From contig NC_087071.1 of assembly GCF_963678635.1 (NCBI RefSeq), positions 19,903,613 to 19,963,612 on the forward strand: DNA of 60,000 nucleotides, written 5' to 3'. Both the position numbers and the translations under genes were made by a program. The notes beneath the pieces were generated by a model. The model ran no database searches, had not been told where the DNA came from, and was given only the letters and a program-made list of their open reading frames with translations. Position 1 is the first letter of the stretch. Each line of letters starts with the position of its first letter. This DNA is from Symsagittifera roscoffensis. Taxonomy: Eukaryota; Xenacoelomorpha; Acoela; Convolutidae. Shown one piece after another: positions 22,401 through 33,449 of this stretch.

Positions 22401-25400
22401 AGCAAACGCGAGTAAGTAATTTCAATGTATTTGTTGAGAGTTTAAGTTGATTTCTAATTTACAAATTAGCAGTATCAATCGAAGTTACGAAAAAGTTCAA
22501 CAGTATCTAAAGTTTGGAATTCTAAAAATTTTGTTTTCTGAAAAGCTTTGTTTATAATGTTATGGATTCAAAACCATTAATTGCGAATTTTTGATGATTG
22601 ATTATAAGCTTCGCCTATTAAATTCAAAATCGAAGTTCAAGGGTTGACTTAATAGAATGCTGAGAGTAAACTGATAACTATAAGCATTGAACAAAAGATT
22701 TGAAGTGATATGACGAAGTAGCTGTTTTTCGCCGCCAAGTATTTTAAATGTGGCTGGCAGTTTTATGGTAAAGACCAAAAAAGGAAAGTTATTGTGGAAA
22801 ATATACTGACTAAGTACCCTAAGAAGCTTTAAGTACCCTGTGATTTTTTGTGATTGTACTGGTGATCTTTCTTTCAGTGACATTCCCCCTAGCCAAGGTG
22901 GCAAGTATGTGGGGTTCGGAAGTGCCCCTCCGAAGGAACCCCAGAACAGCCAAATGGAGGGAGTCACTGGATCACTATACTCGGTAACACTTACTTGATT
23001 AATAAGCACTATTCATATCCTGTTAGTGTGTTAGTGTTAGATCGCAGAACAGTGTACGGGGGGGGGGGGGGGAGTTAAAGTTATCGTTAGTTTCATTCGC
23101 AGGGTCTGAGTGCTCTCTCCTCGTCTGCCTACAAGTGGGGCTCAGTGGCCAAAGACAACGCAGTCAAACTGGGCACAGTTGCCAAGAAGGGAGCAGGTTA
23201 GTCTACGTGTTTTTGGTTATTTTTTTCATAACAGAAATCTATAATTCTTACAAAACTAAGTGGGAAATGTAAAAGGGAGATTCTAGCAATTTGAACTATT
23301 ATATTTGTTATTCTTTAATTAAAAATCTATTTTGGTTGATAGGACCGGTTGACCGCGGTGATCTTCAAAAAAGCTAAGCTGGGGAATTCTTTCAGTTTTG
23401 TTTTTTTTTCTTTGAAATATACTGAGCTTTTTATACCCATGTATGAGAGCAATAATTAAAACATCGTTATTGAACAAGCATTATTTTTCACTAAGTGTCA
23501 CAGTTTTTTTAATATCACTGAATCCTTTTTTTCTACACAATGGAGAATGTTTTGTTCTGACTCGGGTTTATAATTGTTTCAGGTCAACTGGGCTCTACGA
23601 TGAATGAGAACATAATTAAGCCGACCAGTTCTAAATACCAAAGTGGCACTCTATTCACTGACTTGGGAACTGGGGCAGCCTCCCTAGCATCCAAGGTCAG
23701 TGTTTCTAAATATAGATACGATGGCAATCTATTGTAAAACAAATACGGTTTAGTGCAAAAACTGGTCGAAATAAGTGTGAAGAAAAAATCAAAAGAAAAA
23801 TTTGAGAGGTCGGTGAACTTCAATAACTAGCTTTAATAACTTATAAGCTTATTTGGCCTATGAAAACTTCTTTTTAATCTTGTTAGGAAATCATTGATTT
23901 TTTTTCTTTAAAAATAAGCTTTTATCAAACAGTGATTAATCACATAAGTTATGCTTGAGATTGTAAGATCTTTTCAAAGGCGTACGGGATCGAAAAAAAC
24001 TTATATCGGTTTTTTGAGTTCATTCAAACTTCAGCAACTATCGATTGAGTTTTTTTCTCAATTGAGCGAAATGATATTTCCAGGCAAAATTGAATAGATG
24101 ACTAATTTCGAACCTCACTCACACACTTTTGTGCTCAGTTTTATTTCTGACGAGGTTTAGTAGCCTGTGTATTCTCCGCTTTATTAGAGTGCCTGATTTT
24201 GACTATTTTTTGACGTGAAAGTTGTGTATGGGAGCTAGAAGTATTGGTGCACTCAGAAAGACAATGCTGCATAATCCGAAGGTCCGCGATTCGAATCCCG
24301 TTTACTCGGCTTAATCTAATTTTCTTATTTTTTGCTTTTTTAAAGCTCCACTTTGCTCTTTTTGCCGGTGTTTGCGAAGTGCAGCTTCACTTCTGTGTTA
24401 TCAATGCTCTTCCACGAATTAAATTGTTCTTCAAAATAAATAGAAGAAAAGTTATTGCCTCTGTAGTTAAGAAGTAATTTGTGATTTTATGAAAGCTATG
24501 TGTTTTTTGTATTTTACGAAAGCTGTGTTTTTTGGGCTGCTTGTCAAACCTTATATTAATACAAGTTTTTTGCATCCTTTTTTTTCTTATGGTTAGGGTC
24601 TAACGTACTAATTTCTGAAATGTCTTGATGTTGTGGCTTCTTTCGAATTAAATTCATTCATAGTAACCAGCTTTCATTGTAACAGGCTAATGTAAGTATG
24701 GTCAGCTGAAACACATTGCATGATCGCGAGTTCAAAATTAGGTTGCTCATTTAGGAGAATTGAATTAGATGGCACTAGAAGTAAAGTTAGTTTGCCCAAA
24801 GTTTGTGTGTCTGAAAGGGGAGCGGTGGTGAAGTGGTTACGTCTCCGCCTCTTAATCGAAAGGTCGGATGTTCGAGGCCCACCATGATCCGTGCTCGTTG
24901 CTTGAGGGTGAAGCAACATTACCCAGCCCAGAAAAATAACCAAAAAAAAATAGCATGTAGTTCTTAAACAAGGGCACAACAGCGGTTCGCCGTGATGAGC
25001 TGTACAGCTCTTGTGTTGGTCCTTTCCCCCGTGGATAAATGGTCTTAAAAATACTACTTGTAATCGTTGCAGCGACTATCATGAAGCATGATGAAATTAT
25101 TATAAAATATTATATGCATGAGTGCCTTCGAGGAAAAAAAACTTTTCTGTTATCTTCGTTGATAATTTGCCGTTCTGTTACTACAGTATCATATATTTAA
25201 AAAGGCGTATGTATTTATAGTCGAAGTATTAAACCATTGTTTGAAAGTCCAGGTGCAAAATTCCCGATGAATTGTGAACTGCTTCCTTAACCAAAATTAT
25301 TTGGCATTTAGAGCCATTATTACAGCCTCCGAAAGATTTCAATTTAAAGTGACAAGAGTCAATGTAATGGGCAAGTTTTGTCTGTAACAGCAGTTAGTTT

Positions 25401-26351
25401 GGAACCAAGTGCTCATGCAGTTTGTTTTGAAATTCCGAGTTTGAAAATTTGATTGTTCAAAGTCGAAAGTTCCAATATTCGACCAAAAAAAAACGATTAA
25501 AAACTGATACAAAGTAAATTTCAGGTTCAAGAGACGGGGTTCAAAATGTGGAGTGACCCATACGGTCAAGGTCAACAGAGCTCAACGACCCCTTCCTACC
25601 AATCAGCGGGGGACAACTACAACAGTGGAAACACAGGCGACAATGACAACTCAGCAGGAGATTTCAGTCAGCACAGTTCCTTTTATGGCTCGTCTAGTTC
25701 CAATAAGCAGCCGAGAAGCAGTCAGAATGGAAATAGTGCGGCGGATGGTTGGAATGATAGGTATGTAGAAGCCTAGAGTAATAATTAGTTGCAATTATGA
25801 TGTCCTGTTTTTGATAAATCTTAAAGTATTCGTGATTGCAAATTGCAGTTTTTTCTTGATATTCTTTAAACGGAAGGTGAATTTGGTGCCCAAAAAAATC
25901 CCAGATCTTGAAATTTAACTTTGGCTAGCATAATTTTTTTGAGGAATCGGAAGTCTTTATCCAACTTAATAAAACCAATTGTTCGAACTTAAAAGAGTTC
26001 TATGATATTCTTAGCCCTTCTTCGCTGAAGTTTTTGATCCATCGTTCATCCGCTAAGTCACAAATTGTATTGAAAGTTGTGTAGAGATTTTTACTTTAAT
26101 AAAATTGTTTTATAGAGTATTGAATTTGAGTGAAATTTAACTTATTGGTCGAATTCTCTTTCAGTTCCTGGGACGACTGGGGTTCCTCTGGCACCTCGAA
26201 TACATCCTCGAGCAGACCCAAATCTGGATCAGCCCGAGGAGGATCCAGGGACCAAGCGAAGGGACTGGATGAAGATCTGGACAACCCCTGGGATGAGTCA
26301 GCATGGGATGCAGTCGAGCAGGAGTACCAGATGAAAATGAGTCTGAAGTAA
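19440..26351 (+). CDS. ARFGAP1: ADP-ribosylation factor GTPase-activating protein 1
   Basis: Ten exons: 19440-19499, 20611-20729, 21194-21356, 21760-21944, 22343-22411, 22878-22983, 23103-23196, 23583-23695, 25525-25760, 26165-26351 (TAA), all phase-consistent, giving 443 residues (vertebrate ARFGAP1 about 400). The start codon is in good context (AACATGG), and [14 protein letters not shown] is the family N-terminus. ArfGAP zinc finger: C22, C25, C42, C45 with the CX2CX16CX2C spacing, and the arginine finger R50 in SGKHR. The family stimulates GTP hydrolysis by Arf1 on Golgi COPI coats. Later landmarks are [14 protein letters not shown], and a Ser/Gly-rich ALPS-like curvature sensor (residues 235-265). 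The tail is Ser/Gly/Asn-rich, with Trp-Asp clusters ([15 protein letters not shown]) at its end resembling coatomer-binding tryptophan motifs. Intron 2 uses a GC donor. Intact, with no frame break. Confidence 0.95.
19965..20463. mobile_element. Non-autonomous hAT-like DNA transposon (MITE) in ARFGAP1 intron 1
   Basis: The left end CAGTGATGTCCATTTAAAAA is the inverted match of the right end TTTTTTAAATGGGCATCACTG. The flanking 8-mers CTGTTAAT (19957-19964) and CTGTTAGT (20464-20471) agree at 7 of 8 positions. CAGTG-type termini with 8-bp target duplications are typical of hAT elements. The AT-rich interior has no transposase frame; an 85-codon frame that runs into the left end is incidental. 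Confidence 0.8.
20611..20729 (+). other. ARFGAP1: ARFGAP1 exon 2: ArfGAP zinc finger, GC-AG intron donor
   Basis: The exon encodes [35 protein letters not shown], the most conserved part of the ArfGAP domain. It must end at 20729 to join R-STTMDKW in exon 3. The intron therefore begins GCTAGT rather than GT and ends at the normal CAG before 21194. No GT donor nearby keeps the conserved FVR-S..MDKW junction in frame. Confidence 0.85.
20785..20860 (+). repeat. SINE family A 3' fragment
   Basis: TTCGTCGTGAAGAGCTGAACAGCTCTTATG followed by a diverged GGTCTTA matches the 3' body of the family A repeat at 24980-25045. The tRNA-like head is missing, so this is a truncated copy in ARFGAP1 intron 2. 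Confidence 0.5.
23058..23072 (+). repeat. Poly-G run (G15)
   Basis: Fifteen consecutive G in ARFGAP1 intron 6, about 30 bp before exon 7. Similar long G or C runs occur at 2891-2903 (G13), 11113-11124 (C12) and about 19106-19118 (G13). Such runs are prone to length errors in assembly. Confidence 0.9.
23103..23196 (+). other. ARFGAP1: ARFGAP1 exon 7: ALPS-like membrane curvature sensor
   Basis: The exon encodes [20 protein letters not shown] and continues [10 protein letters not shown]. Ser/Gly/Ala-rich polar positions alternate with bulky hydrophobics (L, Y, W, V), the composition of an ALPS amphipathic helix that binds curved Golgi membrane in ARFGAP1. Its placement after SLYS matches the vertebrate protein. 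Confidence 0.75.
24235..24405 (+). repeat. SINE-like repeat, family B, clearest copy
   Basis: The head has GGTCCGCGATTCGAATCCCG, a good B box, and the 3' module reads AAGCTCCACTTTGCTCTTTT then GTTTGCGAAGTGCAGCTTCA and TTCTGTGTT. It lies in ARFGAP1 intron 8. Confidence 0.65.
24815..25045 (+). repeat. tRNA-derived SINE, family A, copy 2
   Basis: The head GCGGTGGTGAAGTGGTTACG with ATGTTCGAGGCCCACC is followed by CGTGCTCGTTGCTTGAGGGT, an A-rich linker and a 3' body ending CCCCGTGGATAAATGGTCTT. It aligns with copy 1 at 3824-4040; fragments lie at about 20785-20860 and 58060-58135. Confidence 0.7.
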
Positions 26352-27940
26352 AAAAAAAAAAGAAAGGAGAGAAGAATTTTTGGATGGAATGATAATTTTA
26401 TTTTCAAGTGACGTCAGAAAAATGCAAGTCATATTATCACTAGAAATGAATGTCAGCAGAAACGATATTAGAAGTTAAGTGGAAGCAGATCTTGGAAGAG
26501 ATGCCATCAAAATGGAAGGACTGTGTAATTAATTACTTGATATAGTCGCACAGATTAACTGAATTGTATGTTTAGTGGTTTTGTGGCAACTTCAAAATTC
26601 CAGCAAGGAATGCTATTGATTAACAAAATTATTCTTGAGGTTAGAGAGATTTGAAGATGTTACACAACCAGCTAGATTTATATGAAAGTTGAATAATAAT
26701 ACAACAGAACAGTTCTTTCGGTAAAATTTTGCGAAGTATCAGGTTTTTAGGGGCTAATTATTAATTTCAAGGTCAAGGAATGCAGATTTGTATTAGTTAG
26801 AGCTCACAACTGTTGTTAACTTCACTTTTTGGTATTAGTATGTTTCATTTGTAATATGATAATCCTTTTTTCAGACAAAGTATAAAACAAACTATACAAA
26901 TTCATTTTGAAATATTCGATATCACTCATAAGTTTTTGTGCAATAAGTATGAGTATTCCCGGTTTTTATCAATTTGACCGCCCATTAATGTATTGTACGT
27001 GTATATGAGTTATACGGGAATGTCTATAAATATATTTAATTTGAAATCTTAGAGCTTAGATTTTTTCTTCCAAGCTCAGAAAGGCTAATGAAAAAAGGGT
27101 TTATTTGTAGCATAAAAAGTCCATCTGTGACATCCATTTTTGTAACATGTTTTTCCGCTCAAAACTTGTATTTCATAGAACAGCTGATACGCCCAATTTT
27201 CATCTTCAAAAAATTCACTGTGACATAATTTCTCAAGCTTTGCTACATAAACATGCGTTCGGAGAACAAGCAGCAATGGAGGACCAGCCAGCCTCTCTCT
27301 CTCCAAAAACTCGACAAGTACGGCGATCTTCGGTTGTTCAATACACAAGCGTAGCTTAGTGTTATACTGCGAAGCAACTTTTTTATAACCCATGTCGCAG
27401 AAGTTGTTGCCACTTTAAGTGTCACTCCTTTGCGGCCTTGTCAGTTAAGCATGTGTTTTGAAATTCGATTACTAATAAGTTAACACAGTTAATGTTTTTT
27501 TTTTCAATGAATCTGAAAAAGAAGCGACATGCTTAATACAACGATGATATTGAACGTTAAAATTCAGAAATTTTTTAAATCAATATATTTTGCGAGATTT
27601 TTGAGATGCATAACTTTTGCAGAATTTGGTTTTGTTCGATCCAAAACAGAACAATCAAGTCTAGTGTGGTTCCCTTAAGTTTACATTCCAAATTATTGCA
27701 ATTTTGTGCACGCAAAGAAGCGTGCAGTTGACGACGAGTGAGGGTTATTGTGCTTTTTAAATCTCCCTTTGGCGCTTTCCCCCTTGTATTTGCTCAGTTC
27801 GCCTCTGTCTATAAATATTGCGTATACACCTTCTATCAGAAACCAAACCACAACATACATTGGAACAGGCCTCGTAGAGAGATAAGGCATTAAATATATC
27901 GCGCGTTTCAGGTTACTTAGATAAATACTTGGCATATAAT
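26352..27940. other. ARFGAP1 3' flank and gene-free stretch
   Basis: The sequence after the TAA at 26349-26351 is purine-rich and should include the 3' UTR. I see no canonical AATAAA within the first several hundred bases. Beyond about 27100 there are only short overlapping frames with no recognisable domain. Confidence 0.45.
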
Positions 27941-28387
27941 TAGTATTGCAGACGGTCTCCTGCACCGGTTTTTGCTTGACAAAAAGGAACTAATCAACTG
28001 AAGTAATGGGCGTGCTGTTAAATCTCGCAGTTTTTAAAGCTCAACAAATTTTTGTCTTGATTCTTGAAATTAGTCAGAGCATCCCTTGATTAGCACTCCA
28101 TTACCTTCAACCTACAAAGTTAAAGACAAAAAAAGATTGACTTCAATAGAGCGATGACATATTTTTTTCAGTCGTTTTTGAACTATCAATCTTCTTACAT
28201 GCAGCCGAGCTTTTCAAAGTCTTGATTGCACCGACGAAGAGATGGTTCGAAAGTAAAGAATTATTGATTATATTTCTACAAACGGTTTCGGAAACCTCAT
28301 AAAAGATCAGGGAGGTCAATTCATTTGTATATAAAAATGTTTTTCATTACGGTTGGGAATCTAAAATAGCCTTTTGGTTTTGTAATT

Positions 28388-28906
28388 GTTCCGACTTACG
28401 ATACGAAAGTAACGGAATATTTGTGCTCGGAGTGGGTTTTTTTTCTTCAGACAAATTTCGACTTTCATACTAGCCATTTTAGACGGAATTTTTTTAATAT
28501 CATTCAAAAACTATTGTTGTCCTGAGCTTAAATTTGAAAATATATTACACCTGTGATGATTTTTCATAAAGTTATGGGGGTTTAAAGATTGCCATTTTGG
28601 CCAATTTTGGACAATAAGCGCGCGATTTATTTTGCGCTATTAATGCTTAAACGGAGATTTAATCCGTCTTAGAAATCGTTCCAAATTGGTTGAACGAAGC
28701 TTATTTGCCATAATTGATTTGTTACAAGGAGCGAAATCAATCCTTTTGTACTTTATATGGCGTGTGGGGTGATGCTTTTCATAAAAGTTTCAAAAATTTT
28801 TTTTTTTTCATTTTGTTTTATTTCATTTAATTTTCAATTTTATTACTGCTCCTTAAAAAGCAGTCAGAACATTCAGGGCTTCGTCCTCATACGAGCAGTC
28901 TTGTTT
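28388..28906 (+). mobile_element. Insertion element, family F, with empty-site evidence
   Basis: It starts GTTCCGACTTACGATACGAA and ends ..CATACGAGCAGTCTTGTTT, with AATT on both sides. The matching positions in the 1.5-kb repeat copies at about 32475 and 34015 lack it, so they are empty sites. A relative occupies 48659-49093. Inverted partial copies lie at about 51925-52277 and 56447-57376. No coding frame is conserved. Confidence 0.75.
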
Positions 28907-29192
28907 AATTTTAGTAGTCTAATTTGATCTCCTCGCTACAATTTAAACGTTTCGTTACTTCTACAAATTTACTTGAAATATTATCAAGACCATGAGAAAA
29001 AACTTTAAATAATTAGATTTTTTTCCAAACAGTTTTTATGCTTGAATTTCCTTTATTACACTTGTTAGAGCAAGTGTTTCGTTATCAGGAACTAGATTTT
29101 TTCCCGTGAACAATTTTTCTTACAAATTTACAAGCAAGTTTGAAGTTGTTTTAATTTTTGAACATTATGAACTTGGATACTCATTTCTATTT

Positions 29193-29250
29193 GGCCTGGA
29201 GGTAAAGTGGTCGCCTTGTACCCTAAAATCGGGTTCGAGTCCCGGTCGGA
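29193..29250 (+). repeat. tRNA-like SINE head in repeat copy A
   Basis: GGCCTGGAGGTAAAGTGG and GGGTTCGAGTCCCGG give A- and B-box-like motifs. It is the diverged counterpart of the heads at 29681-29742, 32764-32825 and 34304-34365. Confidence 0.6.
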
Positions 29251-29680
29251 TTTTTGTTTTTTTTTAGTATGTATCCAATAAAAAAAATTCTGGGAAAAAA
29301 AAACCAATTTTAACATTTTGAGCTTTTGTTTTTTTGTCGTCAACATTGGCAAACCGGCGATTAAGTTTGCGCTCTCAGCATTTTTCATGGTAGATGCAAG
29401 CGTTTTTGCTGTAGTCCTTCAAGTTGTAATAGTAATAGCCCTGATCGTTGTATCTTTTCTTTCGTTTTTTTTTTCGCTGAAAAATTTTTGATTGGCTTGG
29501 ATGGTTTCAGCTCATATTTTATTGGCTTACTTACCTTCTTTCCTGTTGCTTCAAAGGATTGATTTTTTGTAAATTTTAGTTTCTTACCTATTTTTAAGCA
29601 GTTTTTCTTACACATTAATAAGCAAGTGAGAAGTTGTTTTAATTTTTGAACATTAAAAACTTGGAAACTCCTTCTTATTT

Positions 29681-31909
29681 GGCCTTTAGGTAACGCGGTT
29701 GCCTTGTACCCTAAAAACTGGGGTTCGAGTCCCGGCCGGGTCTCGTTTATTAGTATGTATCCAATAATAGACAACTTCTCGATTGAAATTTTGGACTTTT
29801 GTTTGTCTGCATATGTTTTGACGGTCAAGTTGGCGCACCAGCAATTTTGTTTGTGCTGTCAGCATTTTTCATCACAGATGCAAGCGTTTTTGCTATAGTA
29901 TTTGCTAGTTACATGATTTCGAAACTTCTAAAATTTTCAAAAAGAAATTGCTCAAAATTTTTTAAAGACAAATTTTTTTTTGGCATTTTGTGTTTTGTAC
30001 TCAAATGGATTCCACTCAGTCGATATCGGCGTAAAAGTGGAAGCTTATTCAACAGTGGTGATTGAGTTTTTTTCACTCTTTTTCCGAAAACTTTTTCAAT
30101 TTTTCTCAAGAATTTTGATTTTTTTCTTTTTTTTAATCTAATTTTCTGTTTGCTAGCTTGCAATGCTGTGATTGCGTTGTGTTGCAAATGATGCAAAGCT
30201 CCGCTTCGCCTCCGTGTTCACATTTTCTGGTCGGATTATTCGACAAATCCTTGTTTGTTTGTTTTTTTTTGGGGGGGGGGGAACAATACGTCAAAAACAT
30301 TGAATGGAGTACTGCTAATGCAATCAGCTGCCATTATTTGGAGGTTGGGAGTTAGTTCGAGGAGAAAATTGTTAGCAAATTGTTCAAAAAAAGTAGATTT
30401 ATATTCAATAGACAGATGCAGATGTTTAAATATAGATGAACTTAAAATAATTGAATTCCCAAACCGAGGCTATTGCTCGCTGAACATGTATAGCTCGCGG
30501 CTAAAAAAACAGTTGTGGCACAAACAGTTGTGGCACAAAAAACAAAGTGGTACAAAAATTACCAGGAGAAACTTTGGAGATGAACGTTTGTAAGGAGACC
30601 AATTACCAGAAAAATGGCGAAATCACAATTAAACAGTTTCTCTTTCTGGTTGTTTTTTAGCAGCTAAAACATGTCTGAGCGTATATCGCTCTCGGTGACA
30701 AATCTTACCTGAAATCTAACAAACAAAGTTATGGCCCTCGGATTGGTCAAATGTTTGCTTTTCTCGAAAAATATCCTGCCAAATCTGATATCATAGGTTT
30801 AATCGAAACAACAAATTGTTGAAAACCTACCTTTTGAATTGGCTTTACCCAATGATTCTTAGAAAAAATCACGGCTTTAAAACAATTCAAAATTATACTC
30901 GAAAACTACTGTGCCGATTCCCACGTGAAGAATTCAATTGTGAAACACAGTTTTGGTAATTTTCTGTACTTGGCGGCCTCGACCTGCTTCTTGCAGAAAA
31001 CGGTTGGAAAGTCAAGTTTTTGACAAATTTTTAGAAACCTTTCGAAATTTTGGAGAAACTACCCTATCTAATCTAAGATGAGAAATTTATCAAAAATTGG
31101 TTGCAAAAATTTTGCCAGCGCAAATGGCGACTCCTTAATTTTTTGTGCGAAAACAGTTGTGCCCTTAAAAAACTACAATATCTCAAAGTTTTCACTCTTC
31201 TCCAAAGGCTTTGGGCAAAGCCCACTTTTCGAAATGACGCAATTCGTCCTGCATCGGTATTACAAATTTAAAAAACTAAACCTGTGCCTTCAGTTTTAGC
31301 TTGGCTTCTTGTTGTTTTTTTTTTTCGAAACCTAAGAAAATTTAAATTCACTTAGTTTCATATCATTTTTTTTTCGAGTTATGTGTTTTGTTTGAGTTGT
31401 ATCGCAAGTGGAGCGAAGCTCCACATCGCATCTGTGCTTTGTCTTTCATATAGCGTTCTTGGCTGGACTGTCCCCTTTTCTGGGGCATTTAGTTTTTTGT
31501 ACCACAGAAGTAAACTGTTACGCTTGCGACTAGCAAGCAATATTGAACCGGAGTATAAACTTTTTTGGGTTAACAACTAGTTTTTCAAAACCAGTTGAAT
31601 AAATTATGATAGTATTATGCTGCTGACATGCTCATCTTAATGAAATTCAAAGTTAATTACTAGATACTAGGTACTACTAGTGCATAATATATCTAGAACA
31701 AGCATTGTATGTAAAATTATGGTGTTTAGATATAGTTTTTCTGCTGGCGAGTTCTCCGCTTCATGCTTGTCGTCTTTAGCTCTGTCGATTTAGTTTCCAA
31801 ACTGTGTAGTACACTTTGCACACGCTACTTATATAGATATTGTGGATCCCATATGCGCGTTCCATGCTAGTTTTTCCGAAATGCTTTTTGGCGACAAATT
31901 TTAGCTGAA
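29681..31909. repeat. Repeat copy B: near-identical block plus 1.2 kb of other sequence
   Basis: From about 29690 to 30692 the sequence matches 34313-35315 almost base for base (offset 4623, shifting to 4620 after a G run), with one clear substitution (GAGGCT versus GATGCT). Left of the tRNA-like head the similarity drops sharply. Right of 30693 the counterpart is lost in the N gap. 30694-31909 shows no gene, only a SINE 3' module near 31400. Confidence 0.8.
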
Positions 31910-33449
31910 AATCCTTATAGTGCCCGGTAAAAGTTTTGAGATCGATAAAACTATAGCACCAATTAATGAAAAACTAAAATTAGCCTCATTAGGACGAAAA
32001 AATTTAATTAATTTAAACACGAATATATGTAGTATTTAAGACGGTTTGCTGCACCGGTTTTTGCTTGAGAAAAAGGAACTATTCAACTGAAGTAATGGGC
32101 GTTCTATTAAATGTTGCAGTTTTTAAAACTCAGCAAATATTTTTCTTAATTCTTGAAGTCAGCCAGAGCATCCATTGATTAACACTCCGTTACCTTCAAC
32201 CTACAAAGTTAAAGACAAAAAAAAATTTAATTTCGATAGAGCGATGACATTTTTTTCATTCATTTTTGAACTCTCAATCATGTTACATGCAGCCGAGCTT
32301 TTCAAAGTCTTAGTTGCTCCGACTATTTCGAAGAGATGGTACGAAAGTATACAATTGGTTATTTTTCTACAATCGGTTTCGAAAACCTCATAAAATATCC
32401 GGGAGGCCAATTCTTTTGTATATAAAAATGTTTTTGATTACGGTTGGGAATCTAAAATAGCTTTTTCGTTTTCTAATTTAGTTTTGGTAGTCTAATTTGG
32501 TCTCTTCGCTACAATTTAAAGGTTTCGTTAATTCTACAATTTTACTGGAAATAGTAAAAAGACCATGAGAGAAAAATTTAAATAATTGGATTTTTTCCCG
32601 AAAGATTTTTTCATGCTTGAGTTTCCTTTTTTATTCTTGTTAGAGCAAGTGTTTTGTAATCAGGAACTAAAATTTTTTCCCGTGAACAATTTTCTTACGA
32701 ATTTATAAATTTGAATTCGTGTTATTTTTTGAAAAGTTAGAACTCAGAGACTCCTTCGTATTTGACCTGGAGGTAACGCGGTTGCCTTGTACCCTAAAAA
32801 CTGGGGTTCGAGTCCCGGCCGGGTCTCGTTTATTAGTATGTATCCAATAATAGACAACTTCTCGATTGAAATTTTGGACTTTTGTTTGTCTGCATATGTT
32901 TTGACGGTCAAGTTGGCGCACCAGCAATTTTGTTTGTGCTGTCAGCATTTTTCATCACAGATGCAAGCGTTTTTGCTATAGTATTTGCTAGTTACATGAT
33001 TTCGAAACTTCTAAAATTTTCAAAAAGAAATTGCTCAAAATTTTTTAAAGACAAATTTTTTTTTGGCATTTTGTGTTTTGTACTCAAATGGATTCCACTC
33101 AGTCGATATCGGCGTAAAAGTGGAAGCTTATTCAACAGTGGTGATTGAGTTTTTTTCACTCTTTTTCCGAAAACTTTTTCAATTTTTCTCAAGAATTTTG
33201 ATTTTTTTCTTTTTTTTTAATCTAATTTTCTGTTTGCTAGCTTGCAATGCTGTGATTGCGTTGTGTTGCAAATGATGCAAAGCTCCGCTTCGCCTCCGTG
33301 TTCACATTTTCTGGTCGGATTATTCGACAAATCCTTGTTTGTTTGTTTTTTTTTGGGGGGGGGGAACAATACGTCAAAAGCATTGAATGGAGTACTGCTA
33401 ATGCAATCAGCTGCCATTATTTGGAGGTTGGGAGTTAGTTCGAGGAGAA
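31910..33449. repeat. 1,540-bp tandem repeat, copy C
   Basis: It begins ATCCTTATAGTGCCCGGTAA and runs to the point where that same sequence starts again at 33450. It includes the tRNA-like head at 32764-32825 and the SINE 3' module near 33270. By eye it is identical to copy D except for G-run length. Confidence 0.9.
32764..32825 (+). repeat. tRNA-like head of the 1.5-kb repeat (copy C)
   Basis: The ends GACCTGG (32764-32770) and CCGGGTC (32819-32825) form a 7-bp acceptor-like stem with one G-T pair. AGGT/GCCT forms a D-arm-like stem, and GGGGTTCGAGTCCC resembles a T arm. The anticodon arm is degenerate, so this is a tRNA-derived repeat head, not a working tRNA gene. The identical copy lies at 34304-34365. 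Confidence 0.65.

Larger units (their letters stand above)
27945..29290. repeat. Oldest, diverged copy (A) of the 1.5-kb repeat unit
   Basis: GCACCGGTTTTTGCTTGA, GAACTA.TCAACTGAAGTAAT and ACATGCAGCCGAGCTTTTCA match the unit at 32040 onward with scattered substitutions and indels. It carries an extra insertion (28388-28906) absent from the later copies. Its tRNA-like head lies at 29193-29250. Confidence 0.75.

Noticed and set aside
32175-32410. Conserved small protein in the 1.5-kb repeat (72 codons, also at 33715)
   Set aside because: The identity reflects recent duplication only. The older copy near 28105 has indels that break the frame.
32764-32825. tRNA gene
   Set aside because: The acceptor-like and T-arm-like parts are good, but the anticodon arm does not fold. 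It is part of a repeated unit with three relatives here.
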